From JALHSW01 sp963720675 (lineage in GTDB: Bacteria; Actinomycetota; Acidimicrobiia; IMCC26256; PALSA-555): DNA of 64,000 nucleotides. Of this stretch, positions 1 to 9,397 are shown one piece after another. The notes beneath the pieces are model-generated. The model was not told the origin of the DNA, made no database searches, and saw only the letters and a list, made by a program, of their open reading frames with translations. Where the stretch lies: NCBI GenBank assembly GCA_963720675.1, contig CAVRGH010000003.1, positions 62,001 to 126,000 on the forward strand, in the 5' to 3' direction. The position numbers and the translations under genes are program-made. Every line of letters begins with the position of its first letter. Within the stretch, counting starts at the first letter, position 1.

Positions 1-657
1 GATCTCGTCGAGTGAGTACGCAACGGGGGTGGCGAAGAGGCCGAGCTGCAGCGCGATCGCGAGCGCGTGCTTGAGGTCACGCACGTAGACCGTCGAGGAG
101 GCGAGCGCGAACGTCACGCCCATCGTGTACATCAGCAGGACGATCAGCAGGACGGGCACCCAGATCGCCGTTGCCGAAGGCGGGTAGCCGGTGATCGCGA
201 AGAGCGCGAACAGCGCAATGGTCGCGATCGCCGTGTCGACCGCGGCGACCGCCGCGCTCGCGAGCGGGAACACCTCGCGAGGGCAGTACACCTTGTTGAT
301 GATGCTGAGGTTCGAGCTGAGACTCGTCGAGCCGCTGCCGACGGTGCTCGAGAAGAACGTCCACGGGAGCAGCCCGAGGTAGGCGAACAGGGGGTAGGGG
401 ATGTCGCCGGTGTTGATCTTCGCCACGTTCTTGAAGAACACGGTGAAGACCACCATGAACACGAGGGGCAGGATCACGGCCCAGGCGAAGCCCAGGGACG
501 CCTGCTTGTACCGGGACCGCAGGTCGCGCTCCGCGAGGGTGCGCACCAGCTCGCGGGACCGCCACAGCTCTCGGAGCGCCGTGCGGAGCGACAGGACCCG
601 TCGGTACCGAAGCTCGGGCGGTGGTTCGACGGGCAGGCTCGTGATGTCGAGGTTCAT
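1..657 (-). CDS. ABC-2 type polysaccharide export permease (partial, C-terminus off the left edge)
   Basis: About 219 residues are visible. The reading is inner-membrane permease of an ABC exporter for O-antigen, teichoic-acid or similar glycans (Wzm/TagG type). A hydrophilic N-terminus is followed by an RDLRSRYKQASLGFAW segment near residues 45-60, the typical amphipathic stretch before the first membrane helix in this family, and then by several hydrophobic helices. The start is ATG at 657, preceded by a GGAG-like ribosome site. A TACACT hexamer at 713-718 (minus strand) could be the -10. The partner ATPase is not in the window and would be expected to the left. The gene heads a glycosyltransferase-rich locus, which supports glycan export. 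The family call is firm; the substrate is unknown. Confidence 0.88.
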   Translation of the reverse strand, partial: MNLDITSLPVEPPPELRYRRVLSLRTALRELWRSRELVRTLAERDLRSRYKQASLGFAWAVILPLVFMVVFTVFFKNVAKINTGDIPYPLFAYLGLLPWTFFSSTVGSGSTSLSSNLSIINKVYCPREVFPLASAAVAAVDTAIATIALFALFAITGYPPSATAIWVPVLLIVLLMYTMGVTFALASSTVYVRDLKHALAIALQLGLFATPVAYSLDEI

Positions 658-785
658 GCGGGGGGATCTCCGCGGCCCGCGTCGACGCTTGCCGAGCTTC
701 GGGTCGAGCGGTCAGTGTAGGCAACGAGGCGGGCGTCGCCGCATCGACCCGCTCACTCCTCCGATCCGCTGGGAGCTCGCCCGCC

Positions 786-1814
786 ATGTCTTCGCACGAT
801 GATCGTCGGTGGCGGCGCCGGCTCGACCGCAGCCCGCTCGGTGGCCCGATCCGGGCGCTGACCGGCCACCGGCTTCCCGTCCGCACCGCCCGGACCCCCG
901 CGCCCGTGCGGCCGGTGGAGGGGTTCCGGTTGTTCGCGGTGTTGGGGACGTGGATGGAGGCGGATGTCGTCGAGGCGTGTGTGCGGAACGCGTTCGCGCA
1001 GGGGGTCGAGGAGGTGTTCCTCGTCGACAACGACAGTCCGGATGCGACGGTGGCGGTGGCGGAGCGGGCGGGTGCGTCGTTGGCGGTGTCGTTCTCGACG
1101 CGGTTCTACAACGAGCAGATGCGGATCGACATCATGAACGGGGTGATGCGCGAGGCGTCGTTCGCGTCGGGGGCGGAGCATGTGTGGTGGTTGTGGCTGG
1201 ATGCGGACGAGTTTCCGCATGGTCCGGGTGGGATGACGGTGCGGGAGTTCCTGGGTGGGTTGGATCGTCGGTTCCGGGTGGTGGGGGCGCGGTACTTCGA
1301 TCACTATCCGTCGACGTCGCCTGCGTACGTCCCGGGCACGCATCCCCTCGACACCATGCCCCTCTGCGAAGAGCACTCCTACCGTTGGTGCGCGGCCGGG
1401 CACTACAAGCACCCGCTCATCCGGTTCGACGCACGAGGGCCGCAGCCCAGCGCCGGACTCGGCTTCCACCTCGCGAGTGCCTCCGTGGTCCTCGACGAAC
1501 CCGAGCAGGCGATCTTCGTGCACCATTTCCCCTACCGCGAGGAGACGGTGACGCGGGAGCGCCTCGTCGCGCTCTGCGCTGCCCCCGGCGCCGACGGCAA
1601 GCCGCGCACCGCGGTGTACGAGGAGTCCCTGCTCGGTACGCCCGACGACTCGAACCTCTCTCGGAGGATGCGCAGTCTCGACGCGGTCTACGGCGGGCGC
1701 TGGGACGACGTCGAGCCGCCGCGCACCGCCACCGGCGCGAAGCCGCGTGGCGTTTCGCCCCGTCCCTGGACCGATCTCGTCCGCGGCTCCGACGCGACCG
1801 TGGCGCGGTGGTAG
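786..1814 (+). CDS. Glycosyltransferase, GT2-like (copy A of a tandem pair)
   Basis: 342 residues. It probably transfers a sugar during surface glycan assembly. The catalytic domain is near residues 47-196: DNDSPD at 81-86 looks like a nucleotide-sugar motif and LDADEF at 138-143 like the metal-binding DxD, in the style of the Glyco_tranf_2_4 group. No signal peptide or membrane helix is seen. Residues 41-196 are encoded by DNA identical to the next gene, while the N-terminal 40 residues and the C-terminal 146 differ. Inside the shared block the codons favour G in third position (GTG, GCG, TTG), unlike the C-rich flanks. The ATG start has GGGAG about ten bases upstream. The acceptor and donor cannot be read. 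Confidence 0.8.
   Translation: MSSHDDRRWRRRLDRSPLGGPIRALTGHRLPVRTARTPAPVRPVEGFRLFAVLGTWMEADVVEACVRNAFAQGVEEVFLVDNDSPDATVAVAERAGASLAVSFSTRFYNEQMRIDIMNGVMREASFASGAEHVWWLWLDADEFPHGPGGMTVREFLGGLDRRFRVVGARYFDHYPSTSPAYVPGTHPLDTMPLCEEHSYRWCAAGHYKHPLIRFDARGPQPSAGLGFHLASASVVLDEPEQAIFVHHFPYREETVTRERLVALCAAPGADGKPRTAVYEESLLGTPDDSNLSRRMRSLDAVYGGRWDDVEPPRTATGAKPRGVSPRPWTDLVRGSDATVARW
906..1374. repeat. 469-bp exact direct repeat, copy 1
   Basis: By eye this is identical base for base to 1939-2407, offset 1033 bp. It lies inside the glycosyltransferase at 786-1814 and encodes its catalytic core. Both edges are sharp: homology stops abruptly on each side. Confidence 0.93.
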
Positions 1815-1824
1815 GGCAGCAGAG

Positions 1825-2829
1825 GTGAGCTCGGAGGTCGCGGCACGAGCTCGACGGAGAGCTCGCAGCGTGCGGCGGGTCGTCCGGAACGTGCTGCCAC
1901 GCGCCGGCACGACCGCGAGCCGCCGGTCGCGGGGCCGGGTGCGGCCGGTGGAGGGGTTCCGGTTGTTCGCGGTGTTGGGGACGTGGATGGAGGCGGATGT
2001 CGTCGAGGCGTGTGTGCGGAACGCGTTCGCGCAGGGGGTCGAGGAGGTGTTCCTCGTCGACAACGACAGTCCGGATGCGACGGTGGCGGTGGCGGAGCGG
2101 GCGGGTGCGTCGTTGGCGGTGTCGTTCTCGACGCGGTTCTACAACGAGCAGATGCGGATCGACATCATGAACGGGGTGATGCGCGAGGCGTCGTTCGCGT
2201 CGGGGGCGGAGCATGTGTGGTGGTTGTGGCTGGATGCGGACGAGTTTCCGCATGGTCCGGGTGGGATGACGGTGCGGGAGTTCCTGGGTGGGTTGGATCG
2301 TCGGTTCCGGGTGGTGGGGGCGCGGTACTTCGATCACTATCCGTCGACGTCGCCTGCGTACGTCCCGGGCACGCATCCCCTCGACACCATGCCCCTCTGC
2401 GAAGAGCGCGACCGGCCGGGGACGTGCGAAGCGCACGAACGGCACTTCAAGCATCCGCTCGTGCGCGTCGATGCGCGGGGTCCCGCCCTCGAGGTCGCGA
2501 CGGGATTCCACCGTGCGACGGCACCGGTGCCGCTCTACGAGCCGGCCCAGCACGTCTTCGTGCACCACTTCCCCTACCGCGACGAAGAGGTGACGCGCGC
2601 GCGGCTCGCGAGGCTGTGTGATCCGTCGGAGGATGGATCGCGGCGGATCGCGTTCCAGGACGACGGGGTCGAGGTGTCGTCGTGGCGGGGCGGTACGAGT
2701 GCGTCGTTGCGATACCTCGCGCTCGACCGGGTGTACCGGGATGCCGCCGACCCGGACGAGTCGCTGCCGCCGGGTCGTCGGCCATGGTCGGAGCAGGTCG
2801 ATGCGCGGGACGTGCCGTACGCGCCCTGA
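1825..2829 (+). CDS. Glycosyltransferase, GT2-like (copy B of a tandem pair)
   Basis: 334 residues, with the same catalytic core as the upstream gene (residues 39-194 identical to residues 41-196 of copy A) but a different N-terminal extension and a different C-terminal third. I chose GTG at 1825, eleven bases after the upstream stop and preceded by an AG-rich CAGCAGAG; an in-frame ATG at 1747 would overlap copy A by 68 bases and looks less natural. The C-terminal halves align only loosely (KHPL-R-DARGP, VHHFPYR-E-VTR), so the two enzymes may keep the same chemistry and differ in acceptor. Same operon as copy A. The role in surface glycan synthesis is inferred from the locus. Confidence 0.8.
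   Translation: MSSEVAARARRRARSVRRVVRNVLPRAGTTASRRSRGRVRPVEGFRLFAVLGTWMEADVVEACVRNAFAQGVEEVFLVDNDSPDATVAVAERAGASLAVSFSTRFYNEQMRIDIMNGVMREASFASGAEHVWWLWLDADEFPHGPGGMTVREFLGGLDRRFRVVGARYFDHYPSTSPAYVPGTHPLDTMPLCEERDRPGTCEAHERHFKHPLVRVDARGPALEVATGFHRATAPVPLYEPAQHVFVHHFPYRDEEVTRARLARLCDPSEDGSRRIAFQDDGVEVSSWRGGTSASLRYLALDRVYRDAADPDESLPPGRRPWSEQVDARDVPYAP
1939..2407. repeat. 469-bp exact direct repeat, copy 2
   Basis: Second copy of the block at 906-1374, in direct orientation. Recombination between the two copies would fuse the two genes and delete 1033 bp. Confidence 0.93.
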
Positions 2830-2836
2830 GCCGTGC

Positions 2837-3757
2837 TCAGGTGATCGGCGGGGGTGCCTTCCAGATTCGGCGCTGGGCCGCGGCGGGCGCGAGCGAGGCG
2901 CCGAAGCGGGCCCACCCGATCGGCCGGATCGGGCGGGTGCGCACGGCCGCGGCGAACAAGCGGCGCGCCAGCGCCGATCGACCCAGTCGGGCCGCGCGCA
3001 CCGCGGCGATGGCCTGGTAGTTCGCGAGTCGGACCGGGTCGCGGCGGAGGAGCTCGCCGTGGTGTTCGAGGAGGAAGAGGTAGCCGTCGAGGACGGCGTC
3101 GCGATCGCTGGTGATGCTGTCGGGCGACGCGAGGTAGTAGATCAGCAGCGCGTCCGGGATCGCCCCGATCCGGGCGTCGCGCTCGAGCGCGTAGGGGAGC
3201 AGCCGGTACGAGAGCTCCGTGTGCTGGAGTGCGCGGGTCGTGGAGTACCCGCCCACCTCGAGGAAGAGGCTCCGCCGCAGCACGAACGCGCCACTGTGCA
3301 CGAAGCTCCCCTGGACCCCGGGGAACAGCGGCGACAGGTCGGTCGGCAGCGCGGTTTCGTCGGCGAGGCCGGCTTCGGGCGGCCAACGGTCGACGTACCC
3401 ACACGAGAGGATGTCGAAGTCTTGCTCGCGCTGGGCGGCTGCGAACCGTTCGAGCCAGGTCGGGAGCACCTCGTCGTCGGAGTCGAGGAAGGTGAGGTGC
3501 TCCCCGCGCGCCAGCTCGGCGCCGTGGTTGCGCGCGACCCCGGCGCCTGCGGGTGGCTGCGACACGAAGCGGATGCGATCGTCGCCGAGCGCTTCGACGC
3601 GTGCCGCGGTGTCGTCGGTCGAGCCGTCGTCGACGACGACGACCTCGAAGTCGCTCTCGGACTGCGCGAGCACGCTCCGCAGCGCCCGCTCGAGGAGGTG
3701 GGCTCGATCGCGTGTCGGCACCACCACGCTGAACGTCGGCGACGCGGTTCCGGCCAT
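2837..3757 (-). CDS. Glycosyltransferase family 2 (GT-A)
   Basis: 306 residues. The N-terminal GT-A domain is classic: FSVVVPTRDRAHLLERAL near residue 8, VVVDDGSTDDT near 40 (first Asp cluster, nucleotide binding) and LTFLDSDDEVLP near 90 (DxD metal site). The remainder is a helical C-terminal region without membrane helices. I start at ATG 3757, which gives the normal N-terminus; an in-frame upstream start at 3799 would run into the preceding gene. It is convergent with copy B (7 bp apart) and lies 5 bp downstream of a GT4 on the same strand, so it is co-transcribed with it. It probably adds a residue of the glycan repeat unit. Confidence 0.88.
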   Translation of the reverse strand: MAGTASPTFSVVVPTRDRAHLLERALRSVLAQSESDFEVVVVDDGSTDDTAARVEALGDDRIRFVSQPPAGAGVARNHGAELARGEHLTFLDSDDEVLPTWLERFAAAQREQDFDILSCGYVDRWPPEAGLADETALPTDLSPLFPGVQGSFVHSGAFVLRRSLFLEVGGYSTTRALQHTELSYRLLPYALERDARIGAIPDALLIYYLASPDSITSDRDAVLDGYLFLLEHHGELLRRDPVRLANYQAIAAVRAARLGRSALARRLFAAAVRTRPIRPIGWARFGASLAPAAAQRRIWKAPPPIT

Positions 3758-3762
3758 CGGGA

Positions 3763-4842
3763 TCAGTCGACGATCAGCGAGGTGAGCAGCTCGTCCCACT
3801 GCCTCGCGGCCGACTCGAGGTCGAACCGCTCACGGCACCGGCGACGGGCCGCGCCCCCGAGTCGGTCGTGATCGTCGAGCGCGAGCTGGAGCGCACGGGC
3901 GAGCACGGCAGGATCGCGCGACGCCACCACGAACCCTGTCTCGCCGTCGGCGACGATGTCTCGTACGAAGCCGACGTCGGTCGTGACCGTCGGGAGCGCG
4001 CGGAGCCCGGCCTCGATGAGCACGCCGGGAAGCCCTTCGCTGTGGCTGGTGAGGAGGACGACGTCGGCGGCGTCGTAGCAGGGTCCTGGGTCCGCGACCG
4101 CGCCGAGGAAGTGGACGCGCCCGGGGATCGCGGCGGCCGATCGCTCCAGCTCGCCGCGCAGGGTGCCGTCACCGGCGACGACGAGGTGCGCGTCGTCGAG
4201 GCACGCGATCGCGGCGAGCGCGAGCTGGGGGTCCTTCTCCTCCGAGAGGGAACCGAGGAACGCGACGACCGGTCGGTCGGCGGGGAGTCCGAGTGCCCGG
4301 CGGGCTTCGGCGCGATCGACGGGCCTGCCGCGGGCGGTGGAGCTCGACGTCGACCGCGCGGGGGATCGCAGTGATCAGCTCTCGCTGCGATGTGGTAGTG
4401 CTCTGCGAGCGCGTCGGTCGCCGACGGCGAGAGCGCGACGACGCGGCGCGCTCGCCGCATCGCCCACCCCGCCCGGAGGCGGCGGAGGCGGGTGGATGCC
4501 CAGAACCGCGGATCGCCGATGTTGCGGTACACGAACGGGACATCGGTGCCGAGCGTGGCGAGCGCGCACGCGGGGAGGGTGCGCGAGCCGTGTGCGGCGA
4601 CGATCGCGACGTCCCGGACCTCGGCGCGCAGGGCACGCACGGTGCTGGGGGCCAGCGGTCGGTGCCCCGAGCGTCGGGAGGTCGAGGCGCTCGCCGATGT
4701 CGCCCGGGGCGAGAGCGATCGTGCGGACCTCCCAACCCCGTCGCCCCAGCGCCTCGCCCAGGGACACGGCGAAGACCTCGGCGCCGCGCCGGTTCGTCGA
4801 CGTCACGACCTGGAGGAGCGTGCGCGTCGACGGAGCGCTCAT
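3763..4842 (-). pseudogene. Glycosyltransferase family 4/group 1, broken by at least three frameshifts
   Basis: About 360 residues if repaired. The N-terminus starts at ATG 4842 (MSAPSTRTLLQVVTSTNRRG, GAEVF sugar-acceptor loop). The middle has VVALSPSATDALAEHY. The C-terminal GT-B donor domain has VVAFLGSLSEEKDPQLAL, LLTSHSEGLPG and an IEAG sequence matching the E-x7-E signature. The first shift lies in a five-G run at 4647-4651, where four G restore the frame; two more shifts fall between about 4320 and 4390. All three pieces keep family motifs and no stops accumulate, so errors in the sequence are more likely than gene decay. It is divergent from the GT4 that begins 28 bp away. Confidence 0.75.
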
Positions 4843-4870
4843 CGGTCGAAGACGCGGAGAGGTCCACACG

Positions 4871-6017
4871 ATGCGCCACAGTGTACGGGTGACGCCGCCG
4901 CTGCGAGTCCTGCACCTGTTGAAGGGGCTCGGTCCCGGTGGGCGCCGAACGACTCGTCGTGGGTCATGTCGCCGACGGCGACCGTCGGCAGTTCCGCTAC
5001 GACGTGGCGTACCTGCTGCCGTGGAAGGACGCGCTCGTCCCCGAAGTCCGGGACGCCGGCGCGACCGTCGAGTGTCTCGATGCGCCGCGTGGAGTGGGAT
5101 CCGCGGTGGTCCCTGCGCTTGCGACGGGCTCGTCCGGGCGCGGAGCATCGACATCGTGCACGTGCACTCGCCGTATGTCGCAGGCATCGCGCGCCTCGCG
5201 CTCCGAACCGAGCGGCCGCGGTCCGCGGCTGGTGTACACGCTCCACAACCGCATCGACAGCTTCCGACGGTCGACCCGCGCGTTCGATCTCGCGACGGTC
5301 CGGCTCGACGATCTCGATCTCGCGGTATCGGCGAGTGTGCGCGACTCGCTGCCGGCGCGCCTCCGGTCACGCTTCGAGGTCGTGCAGCCATGGCGTCGAC
5401 CTCGAAGCGTTGGCGCGGGACCGCGCGGCGCGCGCCGGTCGGTGCGGGTTGAGCTCGGCATCGCGTCGGACGACGTCGTCGTCGGGACGATCGCCAACCT
5501 GCGTTCGCAGAAGGACTATCCGACGCTGCTCCACGCCGCGGCGCGCGTCTCTGGAGCGGTCGCCGCGTGCGCGGTTCGTGCTGATCGGCCAGGGTCCGCT
5601 CGAGGCCGAGATCCGCGCGCTCCAGCAGCAGCTCGGCCTCGGTCCGAGGGTGACGCTGCTCGGGCGGCGCGACGATGCGACTCGGGTGCTGGCCGGCTGC
5701 GATGTCTTCGTGCTGTCGTCTCGCTTCGAGGGCCTCCCGGTCGCGCTCATGGAGGCGCTGGGCCTGGGGCCTCCCGGTGGTCGCGACCCGGGTCGGTGGC
5801 ATCCCGGAGCTGGTGACCGACGGCGTCGAGGGGCTGCTGGTCCCACCCGGTGCACCGGATCGGCTCGCCGACGCACTCGTGACCGTGCTCGACGATGCGC
5901 CCCGCCGGGCCGCGATGGCCGCGGCCGCACTCGCGCGTGGCCCGGAAGCTCGATCGCCGTGCCGCGGTCACGACGATCGAGGCGCGCTACCGGTCGTTGG
6001 TGGGCGTCGGTGCCTGA
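4871..6017 (+). pseudogene. Glycosyltransferase family 4/group 1, broken by several frameshifts
   Basis: About 380 residues if repaired. Visible pieces in order: LRVLHLLKGLGPGG then AERLVVGHV (split by an extra G in the GGG near 4940), IDIVHVHSPYVAGIARLAL, RLVYTLHNRIDSFRRSTRAF, HGVDLEALAR, VLIGQGPLEAEIRALQQQLG, VFVLSSRFEGLPVALMEALG (E-x7-E donor site) and GLPVVATRVGGIPELVTDGV. These are standard GT-B landmarks in the right order over three frames. The start may be ATG 4871 or GTG 4889. The stop at 6015-6017 overlaps the next start, as in an intact operon. I read this as a functional retaining glycosyltransferase spoiled by indel errors. Confidence 0.75.
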
Positions 6018-6997
6018 CGTCGAGATCCGGGTCGCGACGCCCGAGGACGAGGACGCGATCCTGCGACTGCTCGCTGCGTCGCTGGGCTGGGAGGACGACG
6101 CCGAGTTCCGCGAGTTCTACCGGTGGAAGCACGACCGGAACCCGTTCGGGCGCTCGGCGCGTTGGGTTGCGTGCGACGGTGCCCGGGTCGTCGGGTTCCG
6201 CGCCTTCCTGCGCTGGGAGCTCGTGCGGGGGACCGACGTCCTTCGCGCGGTACGCGCGGTCGACACCGCCACGGACCCCGAGCGCCCGGGGGCAGGGCGT
6301 CTTTCGATGGGTTGACGCTGCACGGGCTCGCGGCGATGGAGGCGGAAGGCGTCGACCTGGTCTTCAACACTCCGAACGACCGCAGCGGACCTGGGTATCT
6401 CGCATGGGTTGGGAGTCGGTCGGTCGTGTCCGCTGCCCGGGTCCGGCCGACGTCGCTGTCCGGGTGGTGGTCGTCGTCGTCGACGGCCCGTCGGTCGGGT
6501 CGTCGAGCCGGTGGTCGGAGCCTTCGACGGCTGGGCGGGATGCCGCGGAGGTGCTGGCCGACGGCGAGGCGCTGGCGACGCTGCTCGGGTCCGTCGGGCC
6601 GACGGCACGGCTCCGAACGGCGTGGTCGGTCGCGGCGCTTGCGCTGGCGGTATGCCGGGGCCGTGCCCGGCGGGCGGTCGTGCACCCCGATGGGATGACG
6701 CGCGGGCTGGCGTTCGTCCGGGTCCGCCGCCGCGGTGGAACGCGCGTCGCCGTGCTCGGTGATGTCCTGGTCCCCGAGGGGGACGAGCCTCGGCGCGGGC
6801 GCTGGTGCGGCAAGTCGTCAAGGGGCTCGACGCGATCCGGCGTCGCGGCGCTGGGTCGTCGGCTACCGGCGCGGGACGGCTTCGTCGCCGACTGGTCGCA
6901 AGGGCCGCTCAGCTCGTCACGCGGGGCGATCGCGACCGAACCCCTGACCGACCCCGGCGCCTGGGACCTCGGCTACGGCGACCTGGAGCTCCTGTGA
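6010..6997 (+). pseudogene. GNAT-like N-acyltransferase, frameshifted
   Basis: About 330 residues if repaired. It starts at GTG 6010 inside the end of the preceding gene. The N-terminus (VEIRVATPEDEDAILRLLAA, then YRWKHDRNPFG and RVVGFRAFLRWEL) is typical of GNAT proteins found in actinobacterial glycan clusters; LVFNTPNDRSGPGYL matches the middle and LAFVRVRRRGGTRVAVLGDV the second half. At least four frame changes occur, the first near 6295. It may acylate an amino sugar of the surface glycan; the substrate is not readable. The stop at 6995-6997 overlaps the following GTG. Confidence 0.6.
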
Positions 6998-8142
6998 GCC
7001 GACCCCCGCGACGGTCGCAGCGGTCGCCTTCTACCTCCCACAGTTCCACCCGGTCCCCGAGAACGACCAGTGGTGGGGTCCCGGATTCACCGAGTGGGTC
7101 AACGTCGCTCGTGCCCGGCCGCTTTACCCGGGCCACAACGCGCCGATGCTCCCGGGCGAGCTCGGCTTCTACGACCTGCGGGTCGAGGAGACCCGCGTGC
7201 ACCAGGCCGAGCTGGCGCGCAGCCATGGCGTCACCGCGTTCTGCTACTGGCACTACTGGTTCGCCGGCCGTCGGATGCTCGAACGAGTGGTCGACGAGGT
7301 GCGGGACGTCGGGCGTCCCGGACTTCCCGTACTGCCTCGGTTGGGCGAACGAGAGCTGGCGGGCGACGTGGGTCGGCGCACCCGACCGGTTGTTCATCGA
7401 GCAGACGTTCCCCGGGGAGGAGGACGACCGGCGGCACTTCGACGCGGTCGTCGGAGCGTTCCACGACCCGCGCTACCTCGCGAGTCGACGGGAAGCCGCT
7501 CTTCTACATCTACCGCCCGCGCAAATTGCCGGACCCGGCGCGCTTCGCCGACCGCTGGCGTGCGCTTGCACAGGAGGCCGGGCTCCCAGGGCTGTTCCTG
7601 GTGGCGCAGACCGTCCCCGGCCCCGACCAGTGGTCGGCGATCGCGAGAACGGGTTCGACGCGGTCGCGCCGTTCCAGCGCTATCCGTTCGTGGCCCGCCG
7701 CGTGTCAGCGGCGCGACGCGTTCTGCCGTGCGAGGTCGTCCCCCGACTGGCTGTTGTCCGCGGCGTCCCGTCGCCAGCACCTCACGCCGTCCATCTACTC
7801 CTATCGGCACTGGTCGCCGCACATCCCGACCCTCGGCGACGGAGCTGATCTCGCGTTCCCGACCGTGGTCCCGAACTCCGACAACACCCCGAGGCTCGGC
7901 AGGCGGGGAACCGTGTACCAGGGGAGCACGCCGAGCTGTATGCCGAACAGGTGCGCAGCGCCGTGGAGCTGGTTGCGGACCGTGACGCCGATCTCCGGCT
8001 CATGTTCGTGAAGAGCTGGAACGAGTGGGCAGAGGGCAACTACCTCGAACCCGACCGGCGTTCCCATCGTGGCTTCCTCGAGGCACATCGCGACGCAGTC
8101 ACACTGACCGACGTCGACCCCGGTGCCGGCGTGGGCTCGTAG
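6994..8142 (+). pseudogene. WbsX-type glycan biosynthesis protein (copy 1), frameshifted
   Basis: About 380 residues if repaired. Landmarks: AVAFYLPQFHPVPENDQWWG, FTEWVNVARARPLYPGH, FCYWHYWFAGRRMLERV, LFIEQTFPGEEDD and KSWNEWAEGNYLEPDR. These define the WbsX family (Glyco_trans_WbsX, related to GH99-like barrels) found in O-antigen clusters. The gene at 9398 is an intact paralogue and shows the expected unbroken frame. The first frame change is right after GTG 6994, and others lie near 7310, 7490, 7645 and 7930. It converges on the GT4 at 8099, with which its end overlaps by 44 bp. Confidence 0.78.
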
Positions 8143-9359
8143 TCGGCAGCGATGGTGCGCCGCGCGTGCCTGACTGACGGGCTGCGGCCGCGGCCGTGCT
8201 TCGGTACAGGTCCACCATGCGCGACCCGCTGCGTTCGAGCGTGTAGCGCTCGAGGAACCGCGCGCGGCCGTTCCGGCCCCAGATCCGCGCGGCCTCGGGT
8301 TCGTCGAGCACCCGGGTGACGGCCGCGGCGAGGGCTACAGGGTCGCCGGGTGGGACGAGCAGCCCCGTGCGCTCGTGCTCGACGGTCTCGCGCAGCGCGG
8401 GGACGTCGGACGCGACGACCGGGAGCTCCAGCGCCATCGCCTCGATCACCGAGCCGCCGAGACCTTCGAAGTACGACGGGAAGACGAAGCAGTCGGACGC
8501 CGCGAGCAGCTCGGGCACGTCGTCGCGTTGCCCGAGGAGGCGGACCGCACCCTCGATGTCCGATCCCGCGAGTCGCGCGTCGATCGCGGCCGACGCTCGA
8601 CCGCGTCGACCGGCCAGCGCGAGGACCGCGGTGGGATGTGTCGCGCGGACGCGTGCGAACGCGTCGAGCAGGTCGAGGTGACCCTTCTGGTAGTCCTGCC
8701 GTCCCACATGGAGCAGCACCGGTGCGCCGGCATCCCACCCCAGGGCCCTCGCGCGCAGCCGCGCGGCGCTCGGCACCCGGCGGGCCGAGGCGTTCGGGGG
8801 ATCGACCGCGTTCGATCACGGCGATCTCGTCGCGAGGGACGCGCAGCTCTCGGGTGACGCTGTCGGCGACCGCGTTCGTGATCGCGTGCACGCGGTCGGT
8901 ATAGCGCCGCGTCGTGGTGCCTTCGACCGCGCGTGCAAGGCGGAGCCCGACCGGGCTGACGCCGGGGTCGGTGAGGCGCACCCGGTCGTAGGTGGTGTTC
9001 ACGAAGCTGGTGATGACCGCAGCGGGCGTCGATCGCGCCGCCATGCGACCGACCAGGTTCGACCGGTACAGGGTCGTGTGGACGATGTCGATCCGCGCCG
9101 CGGCGACGAGCGCGTGCACCTCGCGTGCTCGCCCTGGCAGGTGGCGTGCTCGCAGCGTTGCCACGTCGAAGCCCTGCGCCGTCAGGTCGGTGGTGATCGA
9201 GCCGTCGCCCGGGCTCGACTCGAGGCAGACGACGCGCCCGGCGACGCCGGCATCGCGCAAGTAGGGCAACAGCTCGGCGATCGACTGTTCGGCGCCGCCC
9301 GGACCGAGCGTGTCGATCACGAACAACACGCGTAGGGTCGGATCGTGGGGTTCCGGCAT
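8099..9359 (-). CDS. Glycosyltransferase family 4 (one frameshift)
   Basis: About 420 residues. The N-terminal acceptor domain has LRVLFVIDTLGPGGAEQSIA (glycine-rich acceptor loop) and ARIDIVHTTLYRSNLVGRMA. The donor domain has PVLLHVGRQDYQKGHLDLLD, FVFPSYFEGLGGSVIEAMAL (E-x7-E) and TGLLVPPGDPVALAAAVTRV. The two halves are in different frames, joined by a one-base shift near 8800-8815. ATG 9359 is the natural start, since an in-frame TTG at 9365 adds only two residues. It lies between two WbsX genes and is transcribed against them, divergent from the second by 38 bp. It probably extends the same glycan. Confidence 0.83.
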
Positions 9360-9397
9360 GCTCAAGACATCCCCGCGCGGGCACGGGACGTCGCACG

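Noticed and set aside
753..2063. Long minus-strand frames across the tandem glycosyltransferases
   Set aside because: They are Arg/His/Pro-rich without motifs and repeat where the DNA repeats; they are shadows of the two plus-strand genes.
3763..8142. Reading the broken genes as true pseudogenes of a decaying island
   Set aside because: Motifs survive in every fragment, stops do not accumulate, codon use stays normal and operon overlaps are intact. Errors at G/C runs explain the data better.
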